Source: Clostridia bacterium (GTDB taxonomy: Bacteria; Bacillota; Clostridia; Christensenellales; UBA1242). From it: 57,543 bases of DNA. The position numbers were made by a program, and so were the translations under genes. A model generated the notes under the pieces. That model did not search any database. It was not told the DNA's origin and worked only from the letters and a program-made list of their open reading frames with translations. Numbering within the stretch: position 1 is the stretch's first letter; each line of letters opens with the position of its first letter. Of the stretch, positions 1 to 9,041 are shown piece by piece. The stretch covers positions 1 through 57,543 of the forward strand of contig JAFVEA010000002.1 of assembly GCA_017478185.1 (NCBI GenBank), written 5' to 3'.

Positions 1-128
1 CCCAGAAAAACGCTGTGCGTTTTTGCTTGCCTTAAGGGCAAGCAGTCTTCCTAAGGCTGTGGCTTACGCGCACAGGGCGGAAGACTAGGCAAGGAGAAGT
101 GAATCCCTGACCTCCCACCAAACAAATA

Positions 129-157
129 AAAACCCTTATAATAGGGTTTTTTATTTT
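129..157. terminator. Terminator-like hairpin in repeat copy 1
   Basis: An 8-bp stem AAAACCCT/AGGGTTTT closes a TATAAT loop and is followed by TTATTTTT. A-rich sequence on the other side means it could also work on the minus strand. The same element recurs in copy 2. Confidence 0.6.
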
Positions 158-306
158 TGGTTATGTTTTGAGAGCGAACCCCAGAAAAACGCTGTGCGTT
201 TTTTCTTGCCTTAAGGGCAAGCAGTCTTCCTAAGGCTGTGGCTTACGCGCACAGGGCGGAAGACTATGCAAGGAGAAGTGAATCCCTGACCTCCCACCAA
301 AGTCAA

Positions 307-336
307 AAAACCCTTATAATAGGGTTTTTTATTTTT
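307..336. terminator. Terminator-like hairpin in repeat copy 2
   Basis: Same AAAACCCT/AGGGTTTT stem and TATAAT loop as in copy 1, followed by TTATTTTT. Its conservation between copies makes it an integral part of the repeat unit. Confidence 0.6.
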
Positions 337-555
337 GGTTATATTTTGAGAGCGAACCCCAGAAAAACGCTGTGCGTTTTTTCTTGCCTTAAGGGCAAGT
401 AGTCTTCCTAAGGCTGTGGCTTACGCACACAGGGCGGAAGACTAGGAAAAAAGAGAAGTGAATTTTTAAACTCACACTGATTAAGTTTAATTTTATTTTA
501 TATAATATTGTAATTATATAATTAATATTTTTATAAATAAATTTTATATATTCTC

Positions 556-584
556 TTTACATTTTTTTTATATTATTTTATAAT
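556..584 (+). promoter_or_regulatory. Promoter for the PLP decarboxylase gene
   Basis: TTTACA at 556-561 and TATAAT at 579-584 are separated by 17 bases, a near-consensus housekeeping promoter. It lies 31 bases before the start codon, and a GGGGGA ribosome site sits at 604-609. The stretch from 464 to 555 is plain AT-rich DNA in which I see nothing else. Confidence 0.75.
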
Positions 585-614
585 GGGCTAAAACAAAATA
601 ATTGGGGGAATGTT

Positions 615-1970
615 ATGAAATATTTACAAACAAAAGATAACAAAGTTTTTTATAATGGGGTTGACCTAACAGCTTTTACTGAAAAAAATGGAACGCCAAC
701 AAAAATAGTTTTTTTAGATATTGTTGAAAATCAAATAACTTTTTTAAAAAATTGTTTTGACAAAGCTATAGAAAAAACAAAATATAATGGAAAGTTTTTT
801 TATCTTAATGCAAACAAAGCAAATTATGCTAGTGAAATTGTTTACACAGCATTTAAATATAGTGATGCAATAGAAACATCAAGTTATTATGACTTAGAAT
901 TAAGTTATGAATTTTTTAAAACTTTTAAAAGTGAAGTGAAAAATAAGTTTTTGGTTTGTAATGGTTTTAAGACGGCAGAATATGTTCAAAAGATATATGA
1001 TATTCACACCGAAGGCACAAAGATAATTGACATCATTGATGACTTAAATGAATTGGATTATCTTTTAGGAAAAGAATATAATTATCCACTTGAAATAGGG
1101 TTTAGAATAAACATTGAAGGGCTGTATGGGCATAAGGCGGAAAGAGATAGATTTGGGTTAAGTGAAAAAGATTTAAAAGTTGCTGTTTCAAAATTAAAAA
1201 ATCAATCTAAGCTAAAACTTACAACAGTTCATTTTCATCAAAGAGGATTTGAATATGAGGATGAAAAATTTTATATAAACATAAACAAAATCGCCAATTA
1301 TTATATAGCTTTAAAAAAGGATTTTAAAAGCATACAAAATTTAGATATTGGTGGTGGAACACCTTGGTTTTATGATGATAAATTCAATTATGAAAAATGG
1401 GCAAATAATTTGATTTTGTGCTTGAAGAATTTTTTTGATGAAAAAGGCGTTTTGCATCCAAACCTTTTTATAGAAAATGGAAAATACACAACAAAAGATT
1501 GTATTGTTAACCTTTATTCCGTTGTGGGAGTTAAAAATACAGATAAAAACTTTTTGTGGTATATTTTAGACACCAGTTTAATGATGGCAATTCCAGAGCA
1601 TTATATGTGCGGAGAGCCAATGAAATTTTTGGCTTTAAACAACCTTGAAAACAAAAAGATAAAAACAAAGGTTTGTGGAATAACTTGTGATTGTGATGAC
1701 ATCTTTTTTGACCAAGAAAAAGGGTATATTTTGATGCCAAAAATAACTGATAAAAAACAATTTATTGGAATTGTTGGAACAGGCTCTTATCAAGATAGTC
1801 TAACGGCAAATGCACAAGTTAGACATTGTTTGGTTCCAAATGAACAAAAGTTTGTTTCTTTTTTAAAAAATGGAGAAAGAAAGTTTGTTTTGGTTAAAAA
1901 CACAAAAAGCCCAAATGAAGTTTTGAAAGATGTTGACTTTGATAAAAAATATTTCAAGCTTTTTAACTAA
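615..1970 (+). CDS. Fold-type III PLP-dependent decarboxylase (Orn/DAP/Arg decarboxylase 2 family)
   Basis: A 451-residue cytosolic enzyme of the alanine-racemase-fold decarboxylases that act on basic amino acids. Visible family marks are the N-terminal LNANK segment with the likely Schiff-base lysine at K68, the VHFHQRG segment near 205-211, the DIGGG phosphate-binding loop at 244-248, an ENGK segment replacing the usual EPGR, and a C-terminal CGITCDCDD followed by GTGSYQ, as in the CGPTCDS...GAY region of arginine and diaminopimelate decarboxylases. The length is near 450, shorter than SpeA (about 630) and longer than carboxynorspermidine decarboxylase (about 380). The substrate is therefore uncertain; arginine or another polyamine precursor is likeliest. 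It stands alone behind its own promoter, with start ATG 615 set by the GGGGGA site. Confidence 0.82.
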   Translation: MKYLQTKDNKVFYNGVDLTAFTEKNGTPTKIVFLDIVENQITFLKNCFDKAIEKTKYNGKFFYLNANKANYASEIVYTAFKYSDAIETSSYYDLELSYEFFKTFKSEVKNKFLVCNGFKTAEYVQKIYDIHTEGTKIIDIIDDLNELDYLLGKEYNYPLEIGFRINIEGLYGHKAERDRFGLSEKDLKVAVSKLKNQSKLKLTTVHFHQRGFEYEDEKFYININKIANYYIALKKDFKSIQNLDIGGGTPWFYDDKFNYEKWANNLILCLKNFFDEKGVLHPNLFIENGKYTTKDCIVNLYSVVGVKNTDKNFLWYILDTSLMMAIPEHYMCGEPMKFLALNNLENKKIKTKVCGITCDCDDIFFDQEKGYILMPKITDKKQFIGIVGTGSYQDSLTANAQVRHCLVPNEQKFVSFLKNGERKFVLVKNTKSPNEVLKDVDFDKKYFKLFN

Positions 1971-2055
1971 AATTTATATTCAAAAAATTTAATAGCTTTT
2001 TATAACTTTTTAAGGCTAACAATTCACATTCATAAAGTTTTTTGTTAAAATTGAG

Positions 2056-2141
2056 TATAATATTATTAAAGGATTAAGGTGTTAACAGCATTTGGGAATT
2101 GTCCCATTGGGCTAACTTGCATTTTGGTCCTTTTTCTTTTT
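2056..2141 (+). ncRNA. Candidate small structured RNA (or attenuator) upstream of uvrC
   Basis: A TATAAT at 2056-2061 predicts a transcription start near 2068. From exactly that point, 2068-2082 can pair with 2119-2133 in a long stem with several G-T pairs (AAAGGA/TCCTTT at its base). Inside is a second hairpin, TGGGA (2093-2097) with TCCCA (2102-2106). The closing stem runs into TTTTTTCTTTT at 2131-2140, so the molecule would end as an intrinsic terminator. No convincing -35 is present at 16-18 bases. It matches no riboswitch class I know. It stops before the separate uvrC promoter, so it is probably an independent RNA of about 70 bases. Confidence 0.5.
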
Positions 2142-2161
2142 AAAGTGAGTTCTTGTTTTTA

Positions 2162-2190
2162 TTGATAAATCAAAATAAAAATGATATAAT
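2162..2190 (+). promoter_or_regulatory. uvrC promoter predicting a leaderless mRNA
   Basis: TTGATA at 2162-2167 and TATAAT at 2185-2190 are 17 bases apart. The uvrC ATG begins at 2197, seven bases after the -10 box, where transcription itself should start. No ribosome binding site precedes the ATG. Confidence 0.75.
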
Positions 2191-2196
2191 CATATT

Positions 2197-4002
2197 ATGA
2201 ATGAAAAAATACAAAAAAAGTTAAAAGAACTTCCAAACAAAAGTGGAGTTTATATTATGCACGACATAAATGGGGATATCATTTATGTGGGTAAGGCAAA
2301 GAACTTAAAAAAAAGAGTAAGTTCTTATTTTAATCATAGCCAAAAAACTCCAAAAGTTTGGGCTATGGTTGAAAAAATAGATTGGTTTGAGTATATAATA
2401 ACTCCAAATGAATTAGATGCTTTTGCTCTAGAAAATAATTTAATAAAAAAAGAGCAACCATTTTATAACATACTGTTAAAAGACAGCAAAACCTTTCCTT
2501 ATATAAAACTAGATAGTTCTTCAAATTATCCAAGATTTTCAGTTGTTAGAAAAGTTTTAAAAGATGGAGCAAAATATTTTGGGCCTTATCTTGCGGGGGT
2601 TAGTGCCAATGCTATTTTAGATTTTTTAAACAAATTTTTTAAGCTTAGAACTTGCAAAAAAAGTTTGCAAAAACCACAAAAAAGAGAATGTTTAAATTAT
2701 CAGCTAGGTTTATGTTCGGCTCCTTGCACTGGAAAAATTTCAGAAACAGAATATAACAAAAACATTTTGGATGCCATAAATTTTTTAAACGGAAATGATG
2801 AAGAGGTTGTTAAAAAGCTTAACACACAAATGCAAAATTTTGCAGAAACAGAAAACTTTGAACAGGCAATTGAAGTTAGAAAAATTTTGAATATGATAAC
2901 AAAGCTAAGAAGTCATAGCATTGCAAATTTACCCAAAAATGTTAACAAAGATGTTGTTTGTTATTTTTCAAATGAAGTTACAAGTGCAATAGCTGTTTTA
3001 ATTGTTCGAAATGGAAGAATTTTGGGAGTTCAAAGTTTTTCAATAATTGACCCAAGCATAACAGAGGCTGAAGTGTTAGAAAATTTTATGCTATCTTACT
3101 ATGAAAACGCAATTATTCCAAATGAAATTATAATAAATTTTCCGTTAGAAGATGAATTATTTTTGCAAGAAGTTTTTTCAAAAAAAATAAAGTTCATAAC
3201 AAATCCTAAAGGGGTTAATTTAAGACTTTTGAAGATGGCGGAAGAAAATGCCAAAGAGCATATAGAAAAAAATTTAACAAAAGATAGGCAAAAATATGAC
3301 AACACTATAGGAGCCATAAAAGCATTAAAAGAAAAGCTTAAACTAAATTCTGTTCCAAAGCGAATAGAGTGTTATGATATATCTCACATTTCAGGAACAA
3401 ACAGTGTGGCATCTATGGTTGTTTTTAAAAATGGTGAAGCAAAAAAGAGCGATTATCGAAAAATGAAAATTAAATCTTTTGTTGGGAATGATGACTTTAA
3501 AAGCTTGAAAGAAGTTTTAACAAGAAGGATTTTAAGATTTTTAAATCAAGATGGAGAATCTTTTAAAGAAAAGCCAGACTTACTTATTATTGATGGTGGA
3601 AAGGGTCAGCTTAGTTCTTGTTTAGAAATATTAAAGCAATTTAAGCTTGATGACAAAATTGAAATTATAAGTTTAGCAAAAAAATTAGAAGAAGTTTTTG
3701 TTGCAGATAAAGAAGAGGGAATAAAATTAGACCATAACACTGCCCCATTAAAACTTTTGCAAAGAGCAAGAGATGAAGCACACCGCTTTGCAATAACTTT
3801 TCATAGAAAAACCAGAACAAAAAATATGTTTAGTTCAGCTCTTGACGAAATTGTTGGAATAGGGCCAAAAAAGAGGAAACAACTATTAGACGCTTTTAAT
3901 GATGTTGAAACAATAAAAAAACTTAATGTTGATGAACTTAAAGAGGTTAATGGAATAACCACCAGTGATGCAATAAATATTTATAATTTTTTTCATAAAT
4001 AA
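2197..4002 (+). CDS. uvrC: Excinuclease ABC subunit C
   Basis: UvrC makes both incisions beside a lesion in nucleotide excision repair, after UvrA2B hands over UvrB on damaged DNA. The 601 residues show an N-terminal GIY-YIG nuclease (GVY at 17-19, IYVGK at 29-33), the cysteine cluster typical of UvrC near residues 155-180, a UVR domain near 195-235 that binds UvrB, an RNase-H-like 5' nuclease with CYDISH and IIDGGKGQL motifs, and C-terminal helix-hairpin-helix motifs (VGIGPKKRKQLL). Full length and intact. The next gene is uvrB, 45 bases on. The start ATG has no Shine-Dalgarno sequence and coincides with the predicted transcript start. I see no GAAC-N4-GTTC LexA box in front. Confidence 0.97.
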   Translation: MNEKIQKKLKELPNKSGVYIMHDINGDIIYVGKAKNLKKRVSSYFNHSQKTPKVWAMVEKIDWFEYIITPNELDAFALENNLIKKEQPFYNILLKDSKTFPYIKLDSSSNYPRFSVVRKVLKDGAKYFGPYLAGVSANAILDFLNKFFKLRTCKKSLQKPQKRECLNYQLGLCSAPCTGKISETEYNKNILDAINFLNGNDEEVVKKLNTQMQNFAETENFEQAIEVRKILNMITKLRSHSIANLPKNVNKDVVCYFSNEVTSAIAVLIVRNGRILGVQSFSIIDPSITEAEVLENFMLSYYENAIIPNEIIINFPLEDELFLQEVFSKKIKFITNPKGVNLRLLKMAEENAKEHIEKNLTKDRQKYDNTIGAIKALKEKLKLNSVPKRIECYDISHISGTNSVASMVVFKNGEAKKSDYRKMKIKSFVGNDDFKSLKEVLTRRILRFLNQDGESFKEKPDLLIIDGGKGQLSSCLEILKQFKLDDKIEIISLAKKLEEVFVADKEEGIKLDHNTAPLKLLQRARDEAHRFAITFHRKTRTKNMFSSALDEIVGIGPKKRKQLLDAFNDVETIKKLNVDELKEVNGITTSDAINIYNFFHK

Positions 4003-4047
4003 AACAAAATTTTAAACATTTTGGCAATAATTTAAAAAGGAGAAAAT

Positions 4048-6015
4048 ATGGACTTTAAAATAGTTAGCAAACATAAGCCCGCAGGTGACCAGCCACAAGC
4101 AATAGAAAAGCTTGTTGAAGGTATAAAAAAGGGTTATAAAAATCAAGTTTTGTTGGGAGTTACTGGGAGCGGAAAAACTTTTACTATGGCAAATATTATA
4201 GAAAAAATAAACAAGCCAACACTTGTTATTGCTCCAAACAAAATTTTGGCCGCTCAACTTTGCAATGAGTTTAAAGAAATATTTCCAAACAATAGAGTGG
4301 AGTTTTTTGTTTCATATTATGATTATTATCAGCCCGAAAGCTATATTGCTTCAACCGACACATATATAGAAAAAGATATGTCTGTTAATGATGATATCGA
4401 CAAGCTTAGGGCATCAGCCACGAACTCACTTTTATCTCGAAAAGATGTTATTGTTGTTGCTTCAGTTTCTTGCATATATGGTTTGGGTGACCCAACAGAG
4501 TATAACAACTTGATGATTGGCTTAAGAAAGGGTGACAACATAAAAAAAGAAGATATTATGAAAAAGCTTATAGCAATACACTATGAGCGCAATGAAACTG
4601 ATTTTAAGCGTTCAACTTTTAGAACAAAAGGGGATAGGCTTGACATATTTCCTTCTTCTCAGTCTGAAATTGCTTTAAGAGTGGAGTTTTGGGGTGATGA
4701 AATAGATGGTATTTATGAATTTAAAGCAGTTTCTGGAAATGTTATAAGAAGTTTAGACTTTGCTGTTGTTTATCCAGCCAGCCACTATGCGGTGAGCCAA
4801 GACAAAATGATTTCAGCATTAAACCAAATTGAACAAGATAGATTATCTCAAACTGAGTTTTTTAAACAACAAGGCAAATTTATTGAAGCAGAACGAATTT
4901 CACAGCGAGTTAGTTATGATATAGAGATGATGCGTGAAATTGGCTATTGCAGTGGAGTTGAAAATTATAGCCGTTATTTTGATGGAAGAAAGCCGGGCGA
5001 GGCACCATTTACTTTGATAGATTATTTTCCAAATGGATTTATAACTCTTATTGATGAAAGCCACATAACAATTCCTCAAATAAGAGCTATGTATAATGGA
5101 GATAAGGCACGAAAAACAAACCTTGTTGACTATGGTTTTAGGCTTCCAGCAGCTTTTGATAACAGACCATTAAAATTTGATGAATTTAAACAAAAAATAG
5201 GGCAAACAATATTTATTTCAGCCACTCCTGGAGTTTATGAACAAGAAAACAATGAGCAAATTGTTGAACAAATAATAAGGCCAACAGGGCTTCTTGACCC
5301 ACTTGTTGAAGTTAGACAAATTGAAGGGCAAGTTGATGAGCTGATAAAAGAAGCAAAAATTGTTATATCTCACAAACAAAGAGTTTTGGTTACAACTCTT
5401 ACAAAAAAAATGGCAGAAAGCTTAACAAATTATTTGCAATCAAATGGCATAAAAGCAAAATATATGCACTCAGATATTGACACCCTAGAGCGTATTGAAA
5501 TTATAAACGGGCTAAGGCTTGGAGAGTTTGATGTTTTGGTTGGAATAAACCTTTTGCGTGAAGGGCTTGATATGCCAGAAGTTGAACTTGTGTGCATATT
5601 AGATGCCGACAAAGAAGGCTTTTTGCGGTCTGTTGGCTCACTTATTCAAACAATTGGAAGGGCGGCAAGGAACAAAGACGGAAGAGTTATTATGTTTGCA
5701 GACACAATAACAAAATCAATGAAAGATGCCATTGACATAACAAACAAAAGAAGAAAACTTCAAGAAGAATTTAACAAAGAACACAACATAACGCCAAAAA
5801 CTATAATAAAAGAAATTAAAAATGGCTTAGAAATAAGCAAAAAAATAGACACACAAACAATAAAAGATAGTGAAATACCTCAAGAGATAGAAAAATTAAC
5901 TTCACTTATGAAAATAGCCTCAAATAACCTTGATTTTGAGCGAGCAATATCACTTAGAGATAAAATCACAGAACTTAAAAAAAGAATGCAAAAAGGAGCA
6001 AAAAATGGAAGATAA
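4048..6015 (+). CDS. uvrB: Excinuclease ABC subunit B
   Basis: UvrB is the helicase-like damage-verification subunit, loaded by UvrA and the platform for UvrC. The 655 residues carry Walker A GVTGSGKT (37-44), the beta-hairpin that clamps DNA (YDYYQPE, 91-97), the DESH box in LIDESH, the superfamily 2 motif VI region QTIGRAARN, and a C-terminal UVR domain (about 615-650) for UvrC contact. AAAAGGAG precedes the ATG. Its last 11 bases overlap uvrA, so translation is coupled. Length and motifs match functional orthologues. Confidence 0.98.
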   Translation: MDFKIVSKHKPAGDQPQAIEKLVEGIKKGYKNQVLLGVTGSGKTFTMANIIEKINKPTLVIAPNKILAAQLCNEFKEIFPNNRVEFFVSYYDYYQPESYIASTDTYIEKDMSVNDDIDKLRASATNSLLSRKDVIVVASVSCIYGLGDPTEYNNLMIGLRKGDNIKKEDIMKKLIAIHYERNETDFKRSTFRTKGDRLDIFPSSQSEIALRVEFWGDEIDGIYEFKAVSGNVIRSLDFAVVYPASHYAVSQDKMISALNQIEQDRLSQTEFFKQQGKFIEAERISQRVSYDIEMMREIGYCSGVENYSRYFDGRKPGEAPFTLIDYFPNGFITLIDESHITIPQIRAMYNGDKARKTNLVDYGFRLPAAFDNRPLKFDEFKQKIGQTIFISATPGVYEQENNEQIVEQIIRPTGLLDPLVEVRQIEGQVDELIKEAKIVISHKQRVLVTTLTKKMAESLTNYLQSNGIKAKYMHSDIDTLERIEIINGLRLGEFDVLVGINLLREGLDMPEVELVCILDADKEGFLRSVGSLIQTIGRAARNKDGRVIMFADTITKSMKDAIDITNKRRKLQEEFNKEHNITPKTIIKEIKNGLEISKKIDTQTIKDSEIPQEIEKLTSLMKIASNNLDFERAISLRDKITELKKRMQKGAKNGR

Positions 6016-8809
6016 AATAGTAATAAAAGGAGCAAAAGAAAACAACTTAAAAAATGTTAACTTAACCATTCCACGAAATAAGTTTGTTGTTTTCACCGGC
6101 GTTTCAGGCAGTGGAAAAAGTTCACTTGCCTTTGGAACAATTTTTGCTGAGGGGCAAAGGAGATATGTTGAAAGTTTGTCTTCTTATGCCAGAATGTTTT
6201 TAGGGCAGATGCAAAAGCCAAATGTTGAAAGTGTTGATGGTTTGTCGCCAGCAATATGTATTGACCAAAAAACCACAAACCACAACCCACGTTCAACGGT
6301 TGGAACAGTTACTGAAATTTATGATTATTTAAGACTTTTATATGCAAGAATTGGAACGCCTTATTGCCCACACTGCAAAAAGCCAATAGAAAAACAACCA
6401 ATTGACACCATAACTGAAAAAGTTATGGGATATCAAGAAGGCGCAAAAATTCAAGTTTTAGCTCCAGTTGTTAGAGGAGAAAAAGGAACGTGGGCAAAAC
6501 TTCTTGAAGACCTTAAAAAAGACGGTTATTCAAGAGTTGTTGTTAATGGAGAAAATAGAACGCTTGATGAAGAGATAAAATTAGGAAAAACCTTTAAACA
6601 TTATATAAGTGTTGTTGTTGATAGGCTTGTTATAAAACAAGATGTTTTGTCAAGACTTACTGAAGCAATTGAAACTGCAACAAAACTTGCTAAAGGGCTT
6701 GTTGTTATAAAAACAGAAGAAAGTGAAGAGCTTTTTTCAACAAACTATGCGTGCCCAATTTGTGGATATGTTTTAGAAGAAATAACGCCACGCTTGTTTT
6801 CATTTAACGCCCCTTTTGGAGCTTGCCCAAAGTGTTTGGGAATTGGTTACACAGAAGAAGTTGACAAAGACTTAGCAATTCCAAACAAGCACTTATCCGT
6901 AAAAGAGGGAGCTTTGGCTGTTAATGGCTGGAAAGGGGATGAACTTAGTTTTGTTATGAAAATTTTTGAAGCAGTTTGTGACAAAAATGACATAGACATA
7001 AATTGCCCATTTGAAAAACTTCCAAAAGAAAAACAAGATATTCTTTTGTATGGAACAGGTGACATAAAATATGAAGTTTATTCTTTTAGAGGGAATAAAT
7101 ATAATATGCGTTATGACGGCGTTTTAACAAGCTTGAAGAAGAGGTATATTGAATCAGAAAGCGAATATGTGAAAAGAGATATCGGAAAGCTTATAAGAGA
7201 GCAAGTTTGTGAAGAATGCCACGGAAAAAGGCTTAATGAAAAAGCACTTTCAGTTAAAATTGAAGGCAAAAACATAATAGAAATAACAAATTATTCTGTT
7301 GATAAACTGATAGCTTATTTTGAAAATTTAAAACTTTCAAAAACAAAAGCTTTTATTGCTGAGCCAATTTTAAAAGAGATAAATTCAAGGCTTAGTTTTT
7401 TAAAAAATGTTGGTTTAAATTATTTAACACTTTCTCGTTCTGCAGAAACTCTTAGTGGAGGGGAATCTCAGCGAATTAGGCTTGCAACACAAATTGGGAG
7501 CGGGCTTGTTGGGGTTTTGTATATTTTGGATGAGCCGTCAATAGGGCTTCACCAACGAGATAATGATATGTTGTTAAAAACTCTCATAAACTTAAGAGAT
7601 TTGGGCAATAGTGTTATTGTTGTGGAGCATGATGAAGACACCATAAGGTCAGCCGATTTTATTGTTGATGTTGGTCCTTTTGCTGGTGTTCATGGTGGCG
7701 AAATTGTGGCAACAGGAACAGCAGAAGAAATTATGAAAGCTGAAAAATCCATAACAGGAAAGTTTTTAAGCGGAGAAGAAAAGATTGAAGTTCCAAAAAC
7801 AAGAAGATTGCCAAAAGATTTTATAGAAATTGTGGGAGCAAAAGAAAACAACTTAAAAGATGTTGATGTAAAAATCCCGTCTGGTGTGTTTACTGCCATA
7901 ACTGGAGTTTCTGGGAGCGGAAAGTCAAGCTTGATAAACAGAATTTTATATCCATATTCATCAAATGAACTCAACAAAAGTAAGTTAATGGTTGGAAAGG
8001 TTGACAAAATAAACAATATACAAATTTTTGATAAAGTTATAAATATAGATCAATCTCCTATAGGGAAAACCCCACGAAGTAACCCAGCAACTTACACAGG
8101 GCTTTTCACAATGATAAGAGAGCTTTTTGCAGCAACAAAAGAAGCAAAGCTTAGAGGTTATAATTCCAGTCGTTTTAGCTTTAATGTTAAGGGCGGAAGG
8201 TGTGATGCTTGTGACGGAGCTGGTGTTAAAGAAATTCAAATGTATTTCTTGCCAGACATAAGTGTGCCTTGTGAAGTGTGCAAAGGTTTAAGATATAATC
8301 ATGAAACATTGGAAGTTAAATATAAGGGCAAAAATATTGCTGAAGTTTTGGATATGACGGTTGAAGAGGGGTGTGAATTTTTTGAAAACATTCCATCAAT
8401 TTATAACAAGCTTAAATCCATAAAAGAGGTTGGACTTGGTTATATAAAACTTGGTCAGTCTGCAATAGAACTTAGTGGAGGAGAAGCGCAAAGAGTTAAA
8501 CTTGCAACAGAACTTAGTAGGCGTTCAACAGGAAAAACTCTTTATATTTTGGATGAACCAACAACAGGGCTAAGTTCATATGATGTTAGAAAACTTTTGG
8601 AAGTTTTAAACAGTTTGGTTGAGCAAGGCAACACAGTTGTTGTTATTGAACACAACCTAGATGTTATAAAATCTGCTGATTATATCATAGATTTAGGGCC
8701 AGAAGGTGGAAGCGGTGGTGGAACAATAATTGCAACAGGAACGCCAGAAGAAGTTGCCAAAGTTAAAAAAAGTTATACCGGAAAATATTTGAAAAAATAT
8801 TTAAACTAA
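6005..8809 (+). CDS. uvrA: Excinuclease ABC subunit A
   Basis: UvrA is the dimeric ABC-type ATPase that first recognises damaged DNA. The 934 residues contain two ATPase halves, each with Walker A (GVSGSGKSS) and an LSGGE signature, and zinc modules of the CxxC type (CPIC...CPKC; CDAC...CEVC). An upstream open reading extension exists, but the start is ATG 6005: it has GGAG at 5995-5998, and homology to known UvrA proteins begins there ([16 protein letters not shown]). The gene overlaps uvrB by 11 bases and closes the uvrCBA cluster. Confidence 0.98.
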   Translation: MEDKIVIKGAKENNLKNVNLTIPRNKFVVFTGVSGSGKSSLAFGTIFAEGQRRYVESLSSYARMFLGQMQKPNVESVDGLSPAICIDQKTTNHNPRSTVGTVTEIYDYLRLLYARIGTPYCPHCKKPIEKQPIDTITEKVMGYQEGAKIQVLAPVVRGEKGTWAKLLEDLKKDGYSRVVVNGENRTLDEEIKLGKTFKHYISVVVDRLVIKQDVLSRLTEAIETATKLAKGLVVIKTEESEELFSTNYACPICGYVLEEITPRLFSFNAPFGACPKCLGIGYTEEVDKDLAIPNKHLSVKEGALAVNGWKGDELSFVMKIFEAVCDKNDIDINCPFEKLPKEKQDILLYGTGDIKYEVYSFRGNKYNMRYDGVLTSLKKRYIESESEYVKRDIGKLIREQVCEECHGKRLNEKALSVKIEGKNIIEITNYSVDKLIAYFENLKLSKTKAFIAEPILKEINSRLSFLKNVGLNYLTLSRSAETLSGGESQRIRLATQIGSGLVGVLYILDEPSIGLHQRDNDMLLKTLINLRDLGNSVIVVEHDEDTIRSADFIVDVGPFAGVHGGEIVATGTAEEIMKAEKSITGKFLSGEEKIEVPKTRRLPKDFIEIVGAKENNLKDVDVKIPSGVFTAITGVSGSGKSSLINRILYPYSSNELNKSKLMVGKVDKINNIQIFDKVINIDQSPIGKTPRSNPATYTGLFTMIRELFAATKEAKLRGYNSSRFSFNVKGGRCDACDGAGVKEIQMYFLPDISVPCEVCKGLRYNHETLEVKYKGKNIAEVLDMTVEEGCEFFENIPSIYNKLKSIKEVGLGYIKLGQSAIELSGGEAQRVKLATELSRRSTGKTLYILDEPTTGLSSYDVRKLLEVLNSLVEQGNTVVVIEHNLDVIKSADYIIDLGPEGGSGGGTIIATGTPEEVAKVKKSYTGKYLKKYLN

Positions 8810-8816
8810 ACAAAAA

Positions 8817-8846
8817 AACATTTTGCAAAAGCAAAGTGTTTTTTAT
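8817..8846 (+). terminator. Intrinsic terminator after uvrA
   Basis: AACATTTTGC (8817-8826) and GCAAAGTGTT (8831-8840) form a 10-bp stem with an AAAA loop, followed by TTTT. It ends the uvr transcription unit. The remaining bases to 8992 are AT-rich with nothing else recognisable. Confidence 0.85.
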
Positions 8847-8992
8847 TCTATTTTTTGTGTTTTTTAGTGTTAAAATTTATTTTGAAAAGTTTTTTGTTGT
8901 TTTTAAGAATAAATTATAAAACTATTTTTAAAAATGTTATTTTACGCATACTAAACTTTATAAACATAAAAAGATAAAGTGCATTATTTTAT

Positions 8993-9021
8993 TTGTTATT
9001 TTTTTGTTTGTGTTGTATAAT
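8993..9021 (+). promoter_or_regulatory. Promoter of the deaminase-clpC unit
   Basis: TTGTTA at 8993-8998 and TATAAT at 9016-9021 with a 17-base spacer. GGAGG follows at 9032-9036. Confidence 0.7.
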
Positions 9022-9041
9022 AAAATGAATTGGAGGAAAAG

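Larger units (their letters stand above)
1..463. repeat. 178/179-bp tandem repeat, two full copies and a partial third
   Basis: Copy 1 runs 1-179, copy 2 180-357, and copy 3 358-463, where identity stops after a shared GAGAAGTGAAT. The copies differ at only a few positions. In copy 1 there are nested inverted repeats: 6-13 with 17-24 (AAAAACGC/GCGTTTTT), 25-31 with 37-43 (GCTTGCC/GGCAAGC), and 44-51 with 79-86 (AGTCTTCC/GGAAGACT) enclosing 57-61 with 71-75 (CTGTG/CACAG). Each full copy ends in an AAAACCCT/AGGGTTTT hairpin followed by a T-run. The repeat is visibly richer in G+C than its surroundings and has no open frame of note. It may continue beyond the window. The function is unknown: tandem small-RNA genes, a recombination-derived array or a duplicated gene tail are all possible. 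Confidence 0.9.

Noticed and set aside
85..120. tRNA or tmRNA 3' end in the repeat (CCTCCCACCA)
   Set aside because: No matching 5' acceptor strand, no normal T-loop and no anticodon arm could be found in the unit.
1..463. CRISPR array
   Set aside because: The unit is about 178 bp and repeated head to tail without short direct repeats separated by unique spacers.
5930..6004. N-terminal extension of uvrA by 25 codons
   Set aside because: It lies within uvrB coding sequence, begins at a non-standard codon and has no homology; ATG 6005 has a ribosome site.
9030..9041. TTG start four codons before the deaminase ATG
   Set aside because: The GGAGG that serves ATG 9042 lies inside this extension. 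The same reasoning rejects the upstream starts at 14711, 23124, 36845 and 53773.
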